This document shows positions 12,784-22,423 of a stretch of DNA of 64,000 nt, piece after piece. Location of the stretch: the NCBI RefSeq assembly GCF_964019385.1, contig NC_088644.1, positions 20,221,654-20,285,653 on the forward strand. Reading direction: 5' to 3'. Position 1 is the first letter of the stretch; each line of letters begins with the position of its first letter. The translations under genes were made by a program, and so were the position numbers. The notes under the pieces were generated by a model, which searched no databases, was not told the origin of the DNA, and saw only the letters and a list, made by a program, of their open reading frames with translations. This DNA comes from Sycon ciliatum (taxonomy: Eukaryota; Porifera; Calcarea; Leucosolenida; Sycettidae).

Positions 12784-13334
12784 TGCACAAAACCGTTCTG
12801 CGAGTTGCAAGCTCGAAAGTCAACAACAGCAATGATCCTGCAAGTCACCTTGCGCGGGATCTTTTAGGGCGCATGCCCGAGTGGCTTGCGCATGCGCGCA
12901 AATCGGGCCAGCTCGCTGGGCTGGCTGCTAACTTGCGTTAGCATGCTAGCGCTCATCTAACAAAACCTGGTCAATTCTCTCTAGATCGTGGAGAAAACTC
13001 TCAGTTCCAGTCTCAAATAATTGCCGAATCGATAGGATAAGAGACTTGTTAGTTACTTGGTCATGTGCAATGATTTGCTCTCAGGGTCTGACGCGTTACT
13101 CAACGACCAGGATGTTTCGTGAACACGTCAGTTGTTGGCAAAAAAACACCACTCATTTATATTCAAACTATGGGCATGATCGATTGGGCAAATCCCGAGC
13201 TAATGCACTCAGAGTGAGCGTGATGGTGTGGCCGAATTCGGAGTAGGTATACTTGGAGTGCCATCCATCAGTGCACATCACATGGAATTAGGTTTGAGCT
13301 CATGGTGCTTCTCTTGTCAGGAGTTTTCCAGGAT

Positions 13335-13487
13335 GTTACGCTTTCCAACGGCCGTAAGAGAGTTGGAAAGCACGTGTCTTTGTGCATGGCCATGGCAATC
13401 ATGGTGGTTCAGTGCGAGTCTCCGCAAAGCAGACACAGCCCAACGTGGTCGTCACTTCGCAGTGGCCTACATCTCTGATAGGACCAG
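13335..13487. repeat. dispersed repeat block, copy 1
   Basis: About 150 bp starting TTACGCTTTCCAACGGCCG are about 93% identical to 24911-25066. The block holds the words CATGGCAATCATGGTGGTTC and TCTCTGATAGGACCAGAA. Function unknown. Confidence 0.8.
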
Positions 13488-13557
13488 AATCGCAGCATTC
13501 CCTTTTGCAAGTTTTTTTCCTTATGTTGTCGAGTTTGCCTTTTGTCGTGTAGGCAGT

Positions 13558-13760
13558 ATGTCCTCCAGGCAGGCCCTGGAGGCCAAAACAATAGCTCTCC
13601 TAAAGAGGAGTTGATCCAGAAAGGGCTGAGTACCCATGGAAGAAAAGCCTATTTGGTGGATCGTCTGCTGCCAGCTGGCCAGCGCCCCAAATACAGTTTT
13701 CCCGGCGACCGAGGTCGTTGTAACACCTGCTGCTTGCATCCTGGATCAGCGCTCGCCGCT
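13558..13760 (+). pseudogene. SAP-motif-like fragment, frameshifted
   Basis: The plus strand reads ATG SSRQALEAKTIALLK, then after an apparent one-base frame change EELIQKGLSTHGRKAYLVD. This fits the SAP DNA-binding motif (helix, GLS, G.K..L, RLL). The fragment then runs out without a stop-bounded protein. It overlaps the end of the minus-strand ORF at 13649-14377, so one of the two readings is accidental there. Low confidence. Confidence 0.3.
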
Positions 13761-14377
13761 TGCTGTAGCGTTGCTGAACCAAACTCGTCTTCATACGCCT
13801 CAAACACGCTTGAATAGCGCCTGTCCCGCGCTGCAGCAGCGCCACTAATTCCTTCCCGATGCACCACGTCTCGTGTGACTTCAATCAGCTGGGCCATCGC
13901 GTTAGAGAATTGTTCCTCCAACACCTCCATTTCGCTAACCGTCTTCGAACGGTTCTTAGTGTCGTTATGACTACTGTAATATCCGAGCAAATCGCCCATG
14001 GTGCTCATTGCCCGGTCGTACGATTCGCTAAGCCGACTTGTCTCCTCCTCAAGCTCGCTACTGTCCGTGCCCTTTGTCAGTACTACTAGCGCTCGTCTGC
14101 GAAGCTTGGTAAATTCACTCTTCTGCCCTATCTTCATGGCTTTCAGAACTGTGACATCCTGGATGTCGTCTTCGATCTCCACATCTTCCTCCTCGGCGGA
14201 GTGGTGGTCTGCGCTATCAACGCCTTCACCCGACCCGGAGTGTACGCTCGTCTCCAGTGGCTCGGACGTGGATCCGCTGCAGCTTGTTTCCACCGTGGTC
14301 TTCGCTCCCGCCGCATGCGCGGGATGCTCCGGCAAGTCGCCACTACTACGAGATCTCTCATTATCAGACGCACTCAT
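13649..14377 (-). CDS. hypothetical acidic protein, retroelement gag-like
   Basis: An ATG-started open frame of 242 codons on the minus strand. The first 80 residues are Ser/Glu-rich, with an acidic block HSAEEEDVEIEDDIQD. The middle (about residues 85-190) is predicted helical, with repeated Leu/Glu/Ser heptad-like spacing (LEEETSRLSESYDRAM, SEMEVLEEQF). That layout resembles N-terminal DUF1759-like regions of BEL/Pao-type gag proteins, but I cannot confirm homology. The last 25 residues lie opposite the SAP-like reading, and a possible donor (CAG/GTGTTA at about 13725) suggests the ORF end may be intronic. It lies just left of the nested LTR elements but is not clearly part of either. Confidence 0.4.
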   Translation of the reverse strand: MSASDNERSRSSGDLPEHPAHAAGAKTTVETSCSGSTSEPLETSVHSGSGEGVDSADHHSAEEEDVEIEDDIQDVTVLKAMKIGQKSEFTKLRRRALVVLTKGTDSSELEEETSRLSESYDRAMSTMGDLLGYYSSHNDTKNRSKTVSEMEVLEEQFSNAMAQLIEVTRDVVHREGISGAAAARDRRYSSVFEAYEDEFGSATLQQAASADPGCKQQVLQRPRSPGKLYLGRWPAGSRRSTK

Positions 14378-14454
14378 TGTTGTGCTCTGATACTACTGCA
14401 CTTCCACTACTACTAGACTCAAAACCATCCTCTGCTACCAGGAAATGGTGAGAA

Positions 14455-14516
14455 TGTAGCGACCTCGTACATGCATTTCTATATTATAATTATAAATCAT
14501 TTTTCGTAAAATGGCC
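14455..14516 (+). repeat. left LTR of TRIM-like element, part 1
   Basis: First 62 bp of the host LTR, interrupted at TGGCC, the 5-bp target of the gypsy insertion. Continues at 21227. Confidence 0.75.
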
Positions 14517-14930
14517 TGTAATACGCGACCGAGTGACAAGGCAAAACTGGTTCAGTCTCTCCGGCAAAACACAGGTAGTATTCTCAGGGAACAATATTGC
14601 ACACACGGAACGACAAACGTAGGTGACACAGAATTACTTATAGTATATTGAAAGACTCAATAAGTGAAGGGAAGACGACAGAAACAACGGAGGCAAAGAC
14701 TCTGCAACAACTGAGCTGGGCAACTGACACACGGATCTATATATATGGTACGAGATTGCCAGTTACAGCTCCGAGCGCTAGTTAGGGAATGAAAGCAAGG
14801 GATCTGATGGTGTCAGCAATGCATAGTGCAATACATAGTAATACATAGTGATTTGTGTAGGGGGAAGTCCGTCTACTACGCTACATAGTAATACATAGTG
14901 ATTTGTGTAGGGGGAAGTCCGTCTACTACA
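14517..14930 (-). repeat. 3' LTR of gypsy element (414 bp)
   Basis: Identical by eye to 20808-21221. In element orientation it starts TGTAGTAGACGG and ends TCGCGTATTACA. It holds a tandem duplication of about 50 bp at its element-5' end and a TATA-like ATATATATAG stretch. Confidence 0.95.
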
Positions 14931-14945
14931 CTGCTCCCCCCTCAA
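14931..14945 (-). promoter_or_regulatory. polypurine tract
   Basis: On the minus strand GAGGGGGGAGCAG lies immediately before the 3' LTR, the position and composition of a plus-strand DNA primer. Confidence 0.75.
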
Positions 14946-15111
14946 ATAATTTTCCGTCCTCGGAAAACAAACAAGAACATAATACAGAATTAACGTAGAC
15001 CTAAACGAGGCTCAAGCAGCAAAATACATCAGCAAGAAAAAGAAAATCATACACAAGCACACAATGGAAACAGAGTGGAGCAGAAAGGCAAGGCAAGTGC
15101 GAGTTTGGAAC

Positions 15112-18100
15112 TCATTGTGGGAACACATAGTTGTTCCTGTAACGAACAGGACGACCGGCGTTGCGGTGCAGATGGGCACGCGGACCAGGTGCTGGTGGTG
15201 CTGGCTGCAGCAAAACCGGCGGCGGAGGAGGAACAGGTTGGGGTGGGGCATCATCAGCATCAGGCCAGGAGAATAGCGGAACAGGCGGCGGACATGGAGA
15301 AGTAGGAGCCAGTGGCGCTTCAGACAGCGGGACATCTGGGCCGGACTGAGAGACTGACGACTTGGCGTTTGAGCGGGCGTGTAGCTTGAGGCGGTTGAAA
15401 TGTACACGCTTACGGGTGCTGGAGGGTTCGTTGATCAATTGAATGTCGTATGACGTTGGTGGCGACACATGGACAATCCGGTATGGTCCGGTCCACGGTG
15501 GCTGGAGTTTGCGACGCATTCCAGGTTCAAGGAGCCACACACTATCACCGACTTGGAATGCAGTGCCACGTTGACGAAGGTCGTAGTGGTCCTTCTGGCT
15601 GTGGTGCGCAGCATTATCATTACGACGGGCAGTATCGAAGCTATGGTGGAGGGACTTGGACAGTTGTGTGACATATTCGGCGGGCGACACAAACTCTGTC
15701 GGGGGTGACCCATAGACAAGGTCGATAGGCAGACGGAGTTGGCGACCAAACATAAGCTGAGCTGGGGTGAATTGGGTAGAAGAATGCTTGGCTGTACGGT
15801 ATGCAAGCAGGACGGTTGAAACATACTGATCCCAGAAGGTGGGCAGATCCGCTACATACACTCGCAACGTTGAAACTATGGTGCGGTTGAGGCGTTCCAC
15901 GAGCCCATCGCCCTGGGGATGACACGCGGTGGTCCGAGTCTTTCGGATATTCATGAGGCGACACAGTTCACTGAAGAGTTCAGACTCAAATTGTGTGCCC
16001 TGATCAGTGTGGAGTTGTTCTGGGGCACCAAACCGACAGATCCAGTTCCGAAAGAACACATCCGCAACGGCAGCAGCAGTCATAGTGGGTAGAGGGTACG
16101 CTTCAGGCCAACGTGAGAAGTAGTCACTACATACCAGTAGGTAACGGTTGCCATGGCGACTGGTAGGCAGTGGTCCAACGAGATCCATGGCTACGATCTC
16201 GTTAGGGAAGCCAGCTCGCATGGACTGCAATGGTGCTCGGCCAGTCGTAGCGCTCTTACGGGACATGCACTCTTGGCAATTAGCTACAAATGTGCGCAAA
16301 TCAGCTGACATACCTGGCCAGAAGAAACGGCATTTGGCCTTGTCAATGGTCTTTGTAGCACCGAGATGACCACCACTAACATCGGCGTGCACTGCAGCTA
16401 AGATATCAGCTTGGAAAGAGAACGGAACAGCTAATTGCAAAACAGAATCAGCCGATGGGTCTGTGCGATACAAAACACCATCACGTAGGGAAAGCAAATG
16501 AATTTCAGAAGCATAGCGGCGAACAGCACGGCTAGAGGCAGTTAATGTGTGTGCAGGGGGAGAATTAAACACATCATGACTAGAATCATGCCAGCCTAAC
16601 ACAATGGACACATCAGGATCCTCTTTTTGCGCAGCAAGCAGCTCAGCAGCAGTAAAGCGCGGCAGCCAGGAGTCAGGTGCAGGTTTCGGTACAGTGGGTC
16701 CAGGATCACAAGCAGGAGCAGGAGCTGCTGGTGCGGCTGGTGACGACTGGTCAGGCGGTGACTGACGGGTAGTGGCGGCAACAGACTCAGGAGGACGGCG
16801 AGACAGAGCATCGGCATTGCAATGTTGACGGCCAGGGCGATGAATAACCGTGAACTCGAGTTCAGCAAGTTGTTCTAACCAACGGGCACGACGACCGCGT
16901 GGTTCCTTGAGCGAATGGAGCCATTTGAGAGCAGCATGATCAGTGCGCACAACAAATGCTCGACCAACGAGGTAGTAGCGGAACACATCAGCGAAGTGAA
17001 CAAATGCAAGGAGTTCCTTCTCTGTAGTGGAGTAGTTACGTTGGGCGGTGTTGAGAATAGCACTACCGTAGGAAATCACACACTCATGGCCATCTTGTAC
17101 CTGAGAGAGCACACCGCCCATACCAAAATCACTGGCATCAACATCAAGGATGAAGGGAGCGGCGGCAGACGTGTAGTCAGGCTGAGCAAGCACAGGCGCA
17201 GATGAGAGGCGTTTTTTTAGTACACAGAAAGCAGCCTGACAAGCAGGACCCCAGGAAAACTTCGCATTTTTCTTAGTGAGTGCGGCCAGTGGGGCGGCAG
17301 CTTGCGCGAAGTGCGGAACAAATTTCCGGTAATACCCAGCGAGGCCGAGAAAACCACGCACTTCACGAACGGATGTCGGCGTACGCCAGTGAACAATATC
17401 GTGAACCTTCGAAGCTGAGGTGTGAAGGCCATCGGCACTGATGTCCACACCAAGGAACTTAGTGCGGGGCTGCAGGAAAGCGCATTTCTCAAGCCGAAGC
17501 TTGAGATTGTACCGACGAAGACACGTGAAAACGGACCGGAGGCCATCCAAGCCAAGACTAACAGTGGCTGACCCAAGGCCAATGTCATCGAAAAACACAC
17601 GGCAGACGGGATCAGGACTGGTAAGGAGATTATTTAGGATCGTTTGCATCAAGCGCTGAAATGTGGCAGGCCCATTGCAGCAACCCATAGGAAGAACCGT
17701 GAACTCGTACAACCCAAGGGGCGTCACGAAGGCTGTTTTAGCTTGGTCTTGAGGGTGGATTGCGATTTGCCAGTAGCCACTAGCAAGGTCAAGTGTCGAG
17801 AATACCTTAGAGCCAGAGAACGCGTCTAGGGTATCGTCGACCCGAGGAAGAGGATAAGCATCAGCTGTGGTGATCTTGTTGAGCCGGCGATAGTCAACAC
17901 AGAGACGCAGAGAGCCATCTTTCTTAGGCACGAGGACAACAGGCGAAGCCCACGGGCTCGCAGAGGGAGTAATGACACCTTTCTGCAGAAGGTCATTGAT
18001 AATATTCTGGAGCTGCTCACGATGACGGAATGGAACACGGTAAGGTTGTTGTTTAATAGGCGAATGATCACCTGTGTCTATCTTATGTGGCGCAAGATCA

Positions 18101-19368
18101 CAGTACCCATGGTCGTCGGGATGAAGAGCAAATACATCGTGGTACTGCAGGAGAAGGTCACGCAAGGTAGAACGGTCCGTTGGTGACAGGTGACAACAAT
18201 TCTTTTCGATATACGCATCAATCTTCTCTACTGGGACAGGCGGCGGCGGCATGAACGGCGAATCATCAACAGCAGCACAAGTGTCAGCACACTCAGGGAC
18301 AGGTTCACATACAGCAATATGAGTATTTGCATGCAAGGTAATCTGGGTGGTACCACGGTTAACCACATTGATAACCAAGTTATCCGGGGACGTGACAGAC
18401 GTTCCGACATCCAATGTCGGGTGTTTCTCTGAGAACGAATCAAGGGGCTCGATTAGATACGAAGTATCAGCAGCAGGAGAGCCAGCAGCACATACCGACG
18501 GGGCAACCGGAAGAATAACTTCATGACAGGGCGGAACTGAAACAGACTGTGTGATGCACACACGGAACGAGGAAGCAACACGAGACACCAGAGATTCAAC
18601 AGCATTGGCAGCAGCAGCAGGCGGAGCAGCAGCAGCAAGCACGGAGGCAGGGACGGCAGCAGGTACGGAGGCAGCGACGGCAGCAGGAACAGTCGGAGCA
18701 CTCAGGTCGGGCACGACAGTCGTAACATGGGCTGGTGTGGGCGCGGCAGCAACACCAGCAGAAAGCGAACGCACACGTGGAAGGGGTACAAGCGGCAATT
18801 TAACATCATCCAGGACCAACTGAGCCCGGGAGAAATCAAGCAGGACATTGTGCTGCTGTAGGAAGTCAGCACCGAGGATTACATCAGACGTGGTATCAGC
18901 AGCAACGATAAAATTCTGAACAGCTACGAACGAGGGTGTACAAACAGAGAGGGACACGGTACCCGTAGTGGAGAGGGGACGGCCCGTCACACCAGACACA
19001 ACAGGAGCAGCAGACACAGGGACAGAGGAGGTCGTGCACAGACTACGCCACAATGCAGTAGACACAAGGGAAACACTAGACCCAGTGTCAACAAGAGCAT
19101 GGCATTTCGTCTCTTGGAGACTAACCGCAACATAGACAGACGGAGAAACTGCAGAAGACGACTGAACATGCGTAACAGGACACACAGTCACAGGTGCAGA
19201 CGTAGGGCAACGCACATCAACAGTACAATAACAGGGACGACATTCACAACCAGTACAAGTCGGCACAGTCGAGCTAGGAACACTAGTATCGAAGACTGGA
19301 GCTTGCCGAGCAGCACCAGTCAATAGCGGTTTCCCGACGGACGACCCCCACGCGTCGAGTGGGGACAA
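15112..19368 (-). CDS. pol: Ty3/gypsy pol polyprotein (PR-RT-RNH-IN)
   Basis: An open frame of 1418 codons without interruption. Aspartic protease DTGSS at 94-98. Reverse transcriptase about 455-640, with LDLASGYWQ (Asp527) and the active site FFDD (Asp594/595; FFDD instead of YxDD). RNase H about 738-855 (LDVDASD, Glu784, Asp810). Integrase zinc finger His994, His1001, Cys1031, Cys1034, with core DDE residues Asp1062, Asp1122 and Glu1158, then a GPY/F-like module (TGPYRIVHV) and a proline-rich tail. The first in-frame codon at 19368 is TTG, directly preceded by an in-frame TGA, so pol has no ATG of its own at its start. It is most likely made as a Gag-Pol fusion by -1 frameshifting at 19335-19329. 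Confidence 0.95.
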   Translation of the reverse strand: MSPLDAWGSSVGKPLLTGAARQAPVFDTSVPSSTVPTCTGCECRPCYCTVDVRCPTSAPVTVCPVTHVQSSSAVSPSVYVAVSLQETKCHALVDTGSSVSLVSTALWRSLCTTSSVPVSAAPVVSGVTGRPLSTTGTVSLSVCTPSFVAVQNFIVAADTTSDVILGADFLQQHNVLLDFSRAQLVLDDVKLPLVPLPRVRSLSAGVAAAPTPAHVTTVVPDLSAPTVPAAVAASVPAAVPASVLAAAAPPAAAANAVESLVSRVASSFRVCITQSVSVPPCHEVILPVAPSVCAAGSPAADTSYLIEPLDSFSEKHPTLDVGTSVTSPDNLVINVVNRGTTQITLHANTHIAVCEPVPECADTCAAVDDSPFMPPPPVPVEKIDAYIEKNCCHLSPTDRSTLRDLLLQYHDVFALHPDDHGYCDLAPHKIDTGDHSPIKQQPYRVPFRHREQLQNIINDLLQKGVITPSASPWASPVVLVPKKDGSLRLCVDYRRLNKITTADAYPLPRVDDTLDAFSGSKVFSTLDLASGYWQIAIHPQDQAKTAFVTPLGLYEFTVLPMGCCNGPATFQRLMQTILNNLLTSPDPVCRVFFDDIGLGSATVSLGLDGLRSVFTCLRRYNLKLRLEKCAFLQPRTKFLGVDISADGLHTSASKVHDIVHWRTPTSVREVRGFLGLAGYYRKFVPHFAQAAAPLAALTKKNAKFSWGPACQAAFCVLKKRLSSAPVLAQPDYTSAAAPFILDVDASDFGMGGVLSQVQDGHECVISYGSAILNTAQRNYSTTEKELLAFVHFADVFRYYLVGRAFVVRTDHAALKWLHSLKEPRGRRARWLEQLAELEFTVIHRPGRQHCNADALSRRPPESVAATTRQSPPDQSSPAAPAAPAPACDPGPTVPKPAPDSWLPRFTAAELLAAQKEDPDVSIVLGWHDSSHDVFNSPPAHTLTASSRAVRRYASEIHLLSLRDGVLYRTDPSADSVLQLAVPFSFQADILAAVHADVSGGHLGATKTIDKAKCRFFWPGMSADLRTFVANCQECMSRKSATTGRAPLQSMRAGFPNEIVAMDLVGPLPTSRHGNRYLLVCSDYFSRWPEAYPLPTMTAAAVADVFFRNWICRFGAPEQLHTDQGTQFESELFSELCRLMNIRKTRTTACHPQGDGLVERLNRTIVSTLRVYVADLPTFWDQYVSTVLLAYRTAKHSSTQFTPAQLMFGRQLRLPIDLVYGSPPTEFVSPAEYVTQLSKSLHHSFDTARRNDNAAHHSQKDHYDLRQRGTAFQVGDSVWLLEPGMRRKLQPPWTGPYRIVHVSPPTSYDIQLINEPSSTRKRVHFNRLKLHARSNAKSSVSQSGPDVPLSEAPLAPTSPCPPPVPLFSWPDADDAPPQPVPPPPPVLLQPAPPAPGPRAHLHRNAGRPVRYRNNYVFPQ

Positions 19369-20429
19369 TCACGACGGAAGTGGGACTGATCGCCACACGT
19401 GAAGCACCCGCGATCACGCGCGCCATCGTAAAGTCCGCGGCCTGTGCCGTTGTACGGAGGCGGGTTACGATTCGAGCTGCCAGGAAATCGAGTTGGGCCC
19501 GATATGGGCGCGCTTCGAGGGAAGACGCTGTGACCACGGCCGCGTGGAGCTCGAGTGTCGTCACTATACGCCCGTGGCGACGGAGCGGAGGTTGCGGAGA
19601 AGACCTGTAGATCAGCTAGCTGGTCCGAAATTTTGCTCAACAACGATAGTACGAGCGGGTCGGTGGAGCTCGAAGTCGAACTCGGAGCTACGTGGGCCAC
19701 GGTGGCACTGGACGTAGGAGTCGGATCCGCGAGTGGACCTACGGAGTGTGCCTGAGGCATAGAGGCGGTCAGGGCAGCGCAGGCTGGTGTAGGAACCGGA
19801 AGACTGCGGCGATTCTCGACCTCTAAGATCGCTGCAACTTCGTACGCCCGTCGAACGGCGGCATCGAGGGCTGCAGGGCTGGATGTCCTGATGTGCAAGC
19901 GCAGGTCACTATTGACCTGGCCGTCAATAAATTGATTGAGCGTCAGGCGATCTAACAGCGGACCCTGTTGACCTGGAAAGGCGCGTGCCGCAAGGCGCTG
20001 AAGAGCTGCGGCGAACTCGGCCTGGGACTCAGTGGATCGTTTCAGGCGAGCTCGAAACTCGGCCTCAAGGAGGCGACTTTGCTGTGGCGGTGCGAACCGT
20101 AGCCCTAATTCGGTGCACATTTCTACATACGTATACTGCGGGTGCGCCGCCAGAATGGTCTGGTAAGTTGTGAAAGCACTCTCCTTGAAACAACAAGGTA
20201 AAAACTGCAGCCTTGCCGCATCCCGGTACCCATTGACCACGCACGCCGCGTCGAACCTGGCGATGAAGCAGTGCCAATCGTCTTGGCTGGCACCCCCAAA
20301 CGTCGGCGGTACAACTACCGGCCGAGCAAGTGGTGCCTGTCGAGGAGCCGGAACCTGACCCGGAGCCAGAGCTGGTGCAACGGGAGCAGCAGCGGCAGCG
20401 GCAGCAGCAGCTTGAGGATTCTGTGCCAT
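19320..20429 (-). CDS. gag: Ty3/gypsy gag
   Basis: 369 codons from ATG at 20429. The upstream in-frame extension to 20495 lacks an ATG start and lies in the leader. An Ala-rich N-terminus and a Pro-rich linker precede a retrotransposon-type capsid region (about residues 60-190, including FTTYQTILAA and LNQFIDGQV). The C-terminus carries one CCHC zinc knuckle (C342, C345, H350, C355: CX2CX4HX4C) in a basic context. The role is packaging of element RNA into virus-like particles in the cytoplasm. Translation ends at TGA 19322-19320, or continues into pol by -1 frameshift. Confidence 0.93.
   Translation of the reverse strand: MAQNPQAAAAAAAAAPVAPALAPGQVPAPRQAPLARPVVVPPTFGGASQDDWHCFIARFDAACVVNGYRDAARLQFLPCCFKESAFTTYQTILAAHPQYTYVEMCTELGLRFAPPQQSRLLEAEFRARLKRSTESQAEFAAALQRLAARAFPGQQGPLLDRLTLNQFIDGQVNSDLRLHIRTSSPAALDAAVRRAYEVAAILEVENRRSLPVPTPACAALTASMPQAHSVGPLADPTPTSSATVAHVAPSSTSSSTDPLVLSLLSKISDQLADLQVFSATSAPSPRAYSDDTRAPRGRGHSVFPRSAPISGPTRFPGSSNRNPPPYNGTGRGLYDGARDRGCFTCGDQSHFRRDCPHSTRGGRPSGNRY
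19329..19335 (-). promoter_or_regulatory. -1 ribosomal frameshift heptamer GGGAAAC
   Basis: In the gag frame the codons are tcG GGA AAC, an exact X XXY YYZ slippery heptamer, three codons before the gag stop (19320). A -1 slip enters the pol frame. The gag/pol overlap is only 49 nt, so this is the obvious candidate. A downstream pseudoknot or stem was not verified. Confidence 0.85.
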
Positions 20430-20791
20430 TTTCGGTGTCTTGTATATAAGGATAACAAACAAACAAGTAGGCCTATAGGACTTCGCAAGCAACACGGGAC
20501 GCGTTTGAGGACTAAGCCTACGCTATAGCAACAGTTCAAGTACGGCGAGCAGTGCAAGAAAAACTGGCAACGAAGAGCTAGCTTACTTAGGGGACAAGAC
20601 TACGAATAGATCCAACAAAGTAAGCCTAGAAAAGACTAGCACTACAAAAATGTAAATATTAAAATCGTAAATTGGCACGGAACAAAGTTACTCAGCTTGA
20701 GTTGAGACGAGAACGGCAACGGCAACGTTCACTGCACGGCGAAATAACGAGGCGTGGTCCGGAATACTGCGACTGACGAACGCAGAGCTAA

Positions 20792-20805
20792 CACCGCTGC
20801 CACCA
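20792..20805 (-). promoter_or_regulatory. primer-binding site, tRNA-Leu type
   Basis: Two bases inside the 5' LTR the minus strand reads TGGTGGCAGCGGTG. This is the complement of the 3' end of animal tRNA-Leu(AAG) including CCA, as I recall that tRNA. It would prime minus-strand DNA synthesis. Confidence 0.8.
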
Positions 20806-20807
20806 AA

Positions 20808-21221
20808 TGTAATACGCGACCGAGTGACAAGGCAAAACTGGTTCAGTCTCTCCGGCAAAACACAGGTAGTATTCTCAGGGAACAATATTGCACACACGGA
20901 ACGACAAACGTAGGTGACACAGAATTACTTATAGTATATTGAAAGACTCAATAAGTGAAGGGAAGACGACAGAAACAACGGAGGCAAAGACTCTGCAACA
21001 ACTGAGCTGGGCAACTGACACACGGATCTATATATATGGTACGAGATTGCCAGTTACAGCTCCGAGCGCTAGTTAGGGAATGAAAGCAAGGGATCTGATG
21101 GTGTCAGCAATGCATAGTGCAATACATAGTAATACATAGTGATTTGTGTAGGGGGAAGTCCGTCTACTACGCTACATAGTAATACATAGTGATTTGTGTA
21201 GGGGGAAGTCCGTCTACTACA
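20808..21221 (-). repeat. 5' LTR of gypsy element (414 bp)
   Basis: Carries the element promoter in minus orientation; a TATA-like CATATATATAG lies near 21028-21040. Sequence matches the 3' LTR without visible difference. Confidence 0.95.
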
Positions 21222-21226
21222 TGGCC

Positions 21227-21339
21227 TCTGTATATAATTATTCTCACGTGAAAGAAATAAACTTTCTCTTTGGCCCCAACTAACTTCGTTGTGGTCTGGT
21301 TGGCCATTGTAGCCGTCATGGTTGACGTAAAACACCATA
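21227..21339 (+). repeat. left LTR of TRIM-like element, part 2
   Basis: Continues the LTR begun at 14455 after the gypsy insertion. Matches 21921-22033, including ACGTGAAAGAAATAAAC and GTTGACGTAAAACACC. Confidence 0.75.
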
Positions 21340-21865
21340 ATTGGTGACCCCTGACACTGCGCTGAGTCGGAGTTGCTGTATGGATGGAATGGAGCAGGCC
21401 CATCGCGCCTTCGACCTCCGCGGCCGAGATTGAGCAGGCGCCCAAGCCCACGACCTCACCAGCCCACCATCCGCCGATCCACCGATCAACCGCCACGATC
21501 TCCTAGCCCGCAGCCGCCTCTGACAAGATCAAGATCCGTCCTCCTCTGTCAAGGTTACGTTTCCCTTGTTCTTTCCTCTACTTTCTTTCTCTAGACTGCC
21601 TCTGACACGTTCTTCTACCTCTGTCACGCATGTTTCCTCTTTCTCTTTCCTGCATTTTTCTACCTTGTTTCGGACCTGGTGTCCACGTGTCATACAACGG
21701 TATTCCACGTGCAGCGCATATTTTTTTCTCTTTGTACAGTGTATTTTTCTTTCCCGTCTTTCAGCTCTGTACGCTTCGCTCACTCTTTCCTTTCCTTTCC
21801 AAGCTCTTTTTCCGTTTGGCGTTCTTCAGCAACTGCTCTCGGCTTCATCTCTGGTGGGGGTGTAA

Positions 21866-22033
21866 TGTAGTGACCTCGTACATGCATTTCTATATTATAT
21901 ATATATATCATTTTTCGTAAAAATGGCCCCTGTATATATTTTCACGTGAAAGAAATAAACTTTCTCTTTGGCCCCAACTTCGTTGTGGTCTGGTTGGCCA
22001 TTGTAGCCGTCATGGTTGACGTAAAACACCATA
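21866..22033 (+). repeat. right LTR of TRIM-like element (168 bp)
   Basis: Uninterrupted copy of the host LTR, preceded by a purine-rich tract and followed by the AGAA duplication. Confidence 0.75.
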
Positions 22034-22423
22034 AGAACCCTCGGTGATCTCAACCCGCACGCACAACACGCCACAAGTCTAGTAGTAATAGTAAACACAA
22101 TTCTTCACTTCTTCGCCACGAATCTAAAATGTTACAGCGAGAGAGGAAAACTCACTGCTACACACTGTCTTATTCTACAACATCTGAAAGGTTTTGCAAG
22201 TAAAAGGTGCAAGTGTGAGGTGCACTGAGTGTGAGAAACCGAACAAGCGTGAAATATGACTATGTAGTTGATAAAATGAAACCCTACACTAGTGATAACC
22301 TAAGGCATAGTGTACAGTTCCGCAAAACACAACTTATGCAAATGTACTACTTTACTACCTTCGTGCCAAACCAACAAGCCTAGGCTGCTATTATTCATGA
22401 AGTCGCACTAGTGCTACTGATCA

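Larger units (their letters stand above)
14517..21221 (-). mobile_element. Ty3/gypsy LTR retrotransposon, 6705 bp, apparently intact
   Basis: Two 414-bp LTRs that appear identical base for base (TG...CA), a 5-bp target duplication TGGCC (14512-14516 and 21222-21226), a tRNA-Leu primer-binding site, a polypurine tract, and uninterrupted gag and pol joined by a -1 frameshift site. All genes read on the minus strand. Domain order protease, RT, RNase H, integrase defines Ty3/gypsy (Metaviridae). No inactivating change was seen, so insertion is recent and the copy may be competent; expression is not shown by sequence. Confidence 0.95.
14455..22033 (+). mobile_element. short non-autonomous LTR element (TRIM-like), split by a gypsy insertion
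   Basis: Two LTRs of about 170 bp start TGTAG(C/T)GACCTCG and end ACACCATA. The right LTR is 21866-22033. The left LTR is cut in two (14455-14516 and 21227-21339) by the Ty3/gypsy element. Without that insertion the element is about 0.87 kb. A primer-binding-like TTGGTGACCCCTGACA follows the left LTR (from 21341), and a purine-rich GGTGGGGGTG precedes the right one. AGAA flanks both outer ends (14451-14454, 22034-22037). The roughly 530-bp interior has no gag or pol. Such structure defines TRIM/LARD elements. Confidence 0.75.

Noticed and set aside
15012..19200. Many plus-strand and other-frame ORFs opposite pol
   Set aside because: They overlap the intact pol frame antisense or out of frame and have no motifs.
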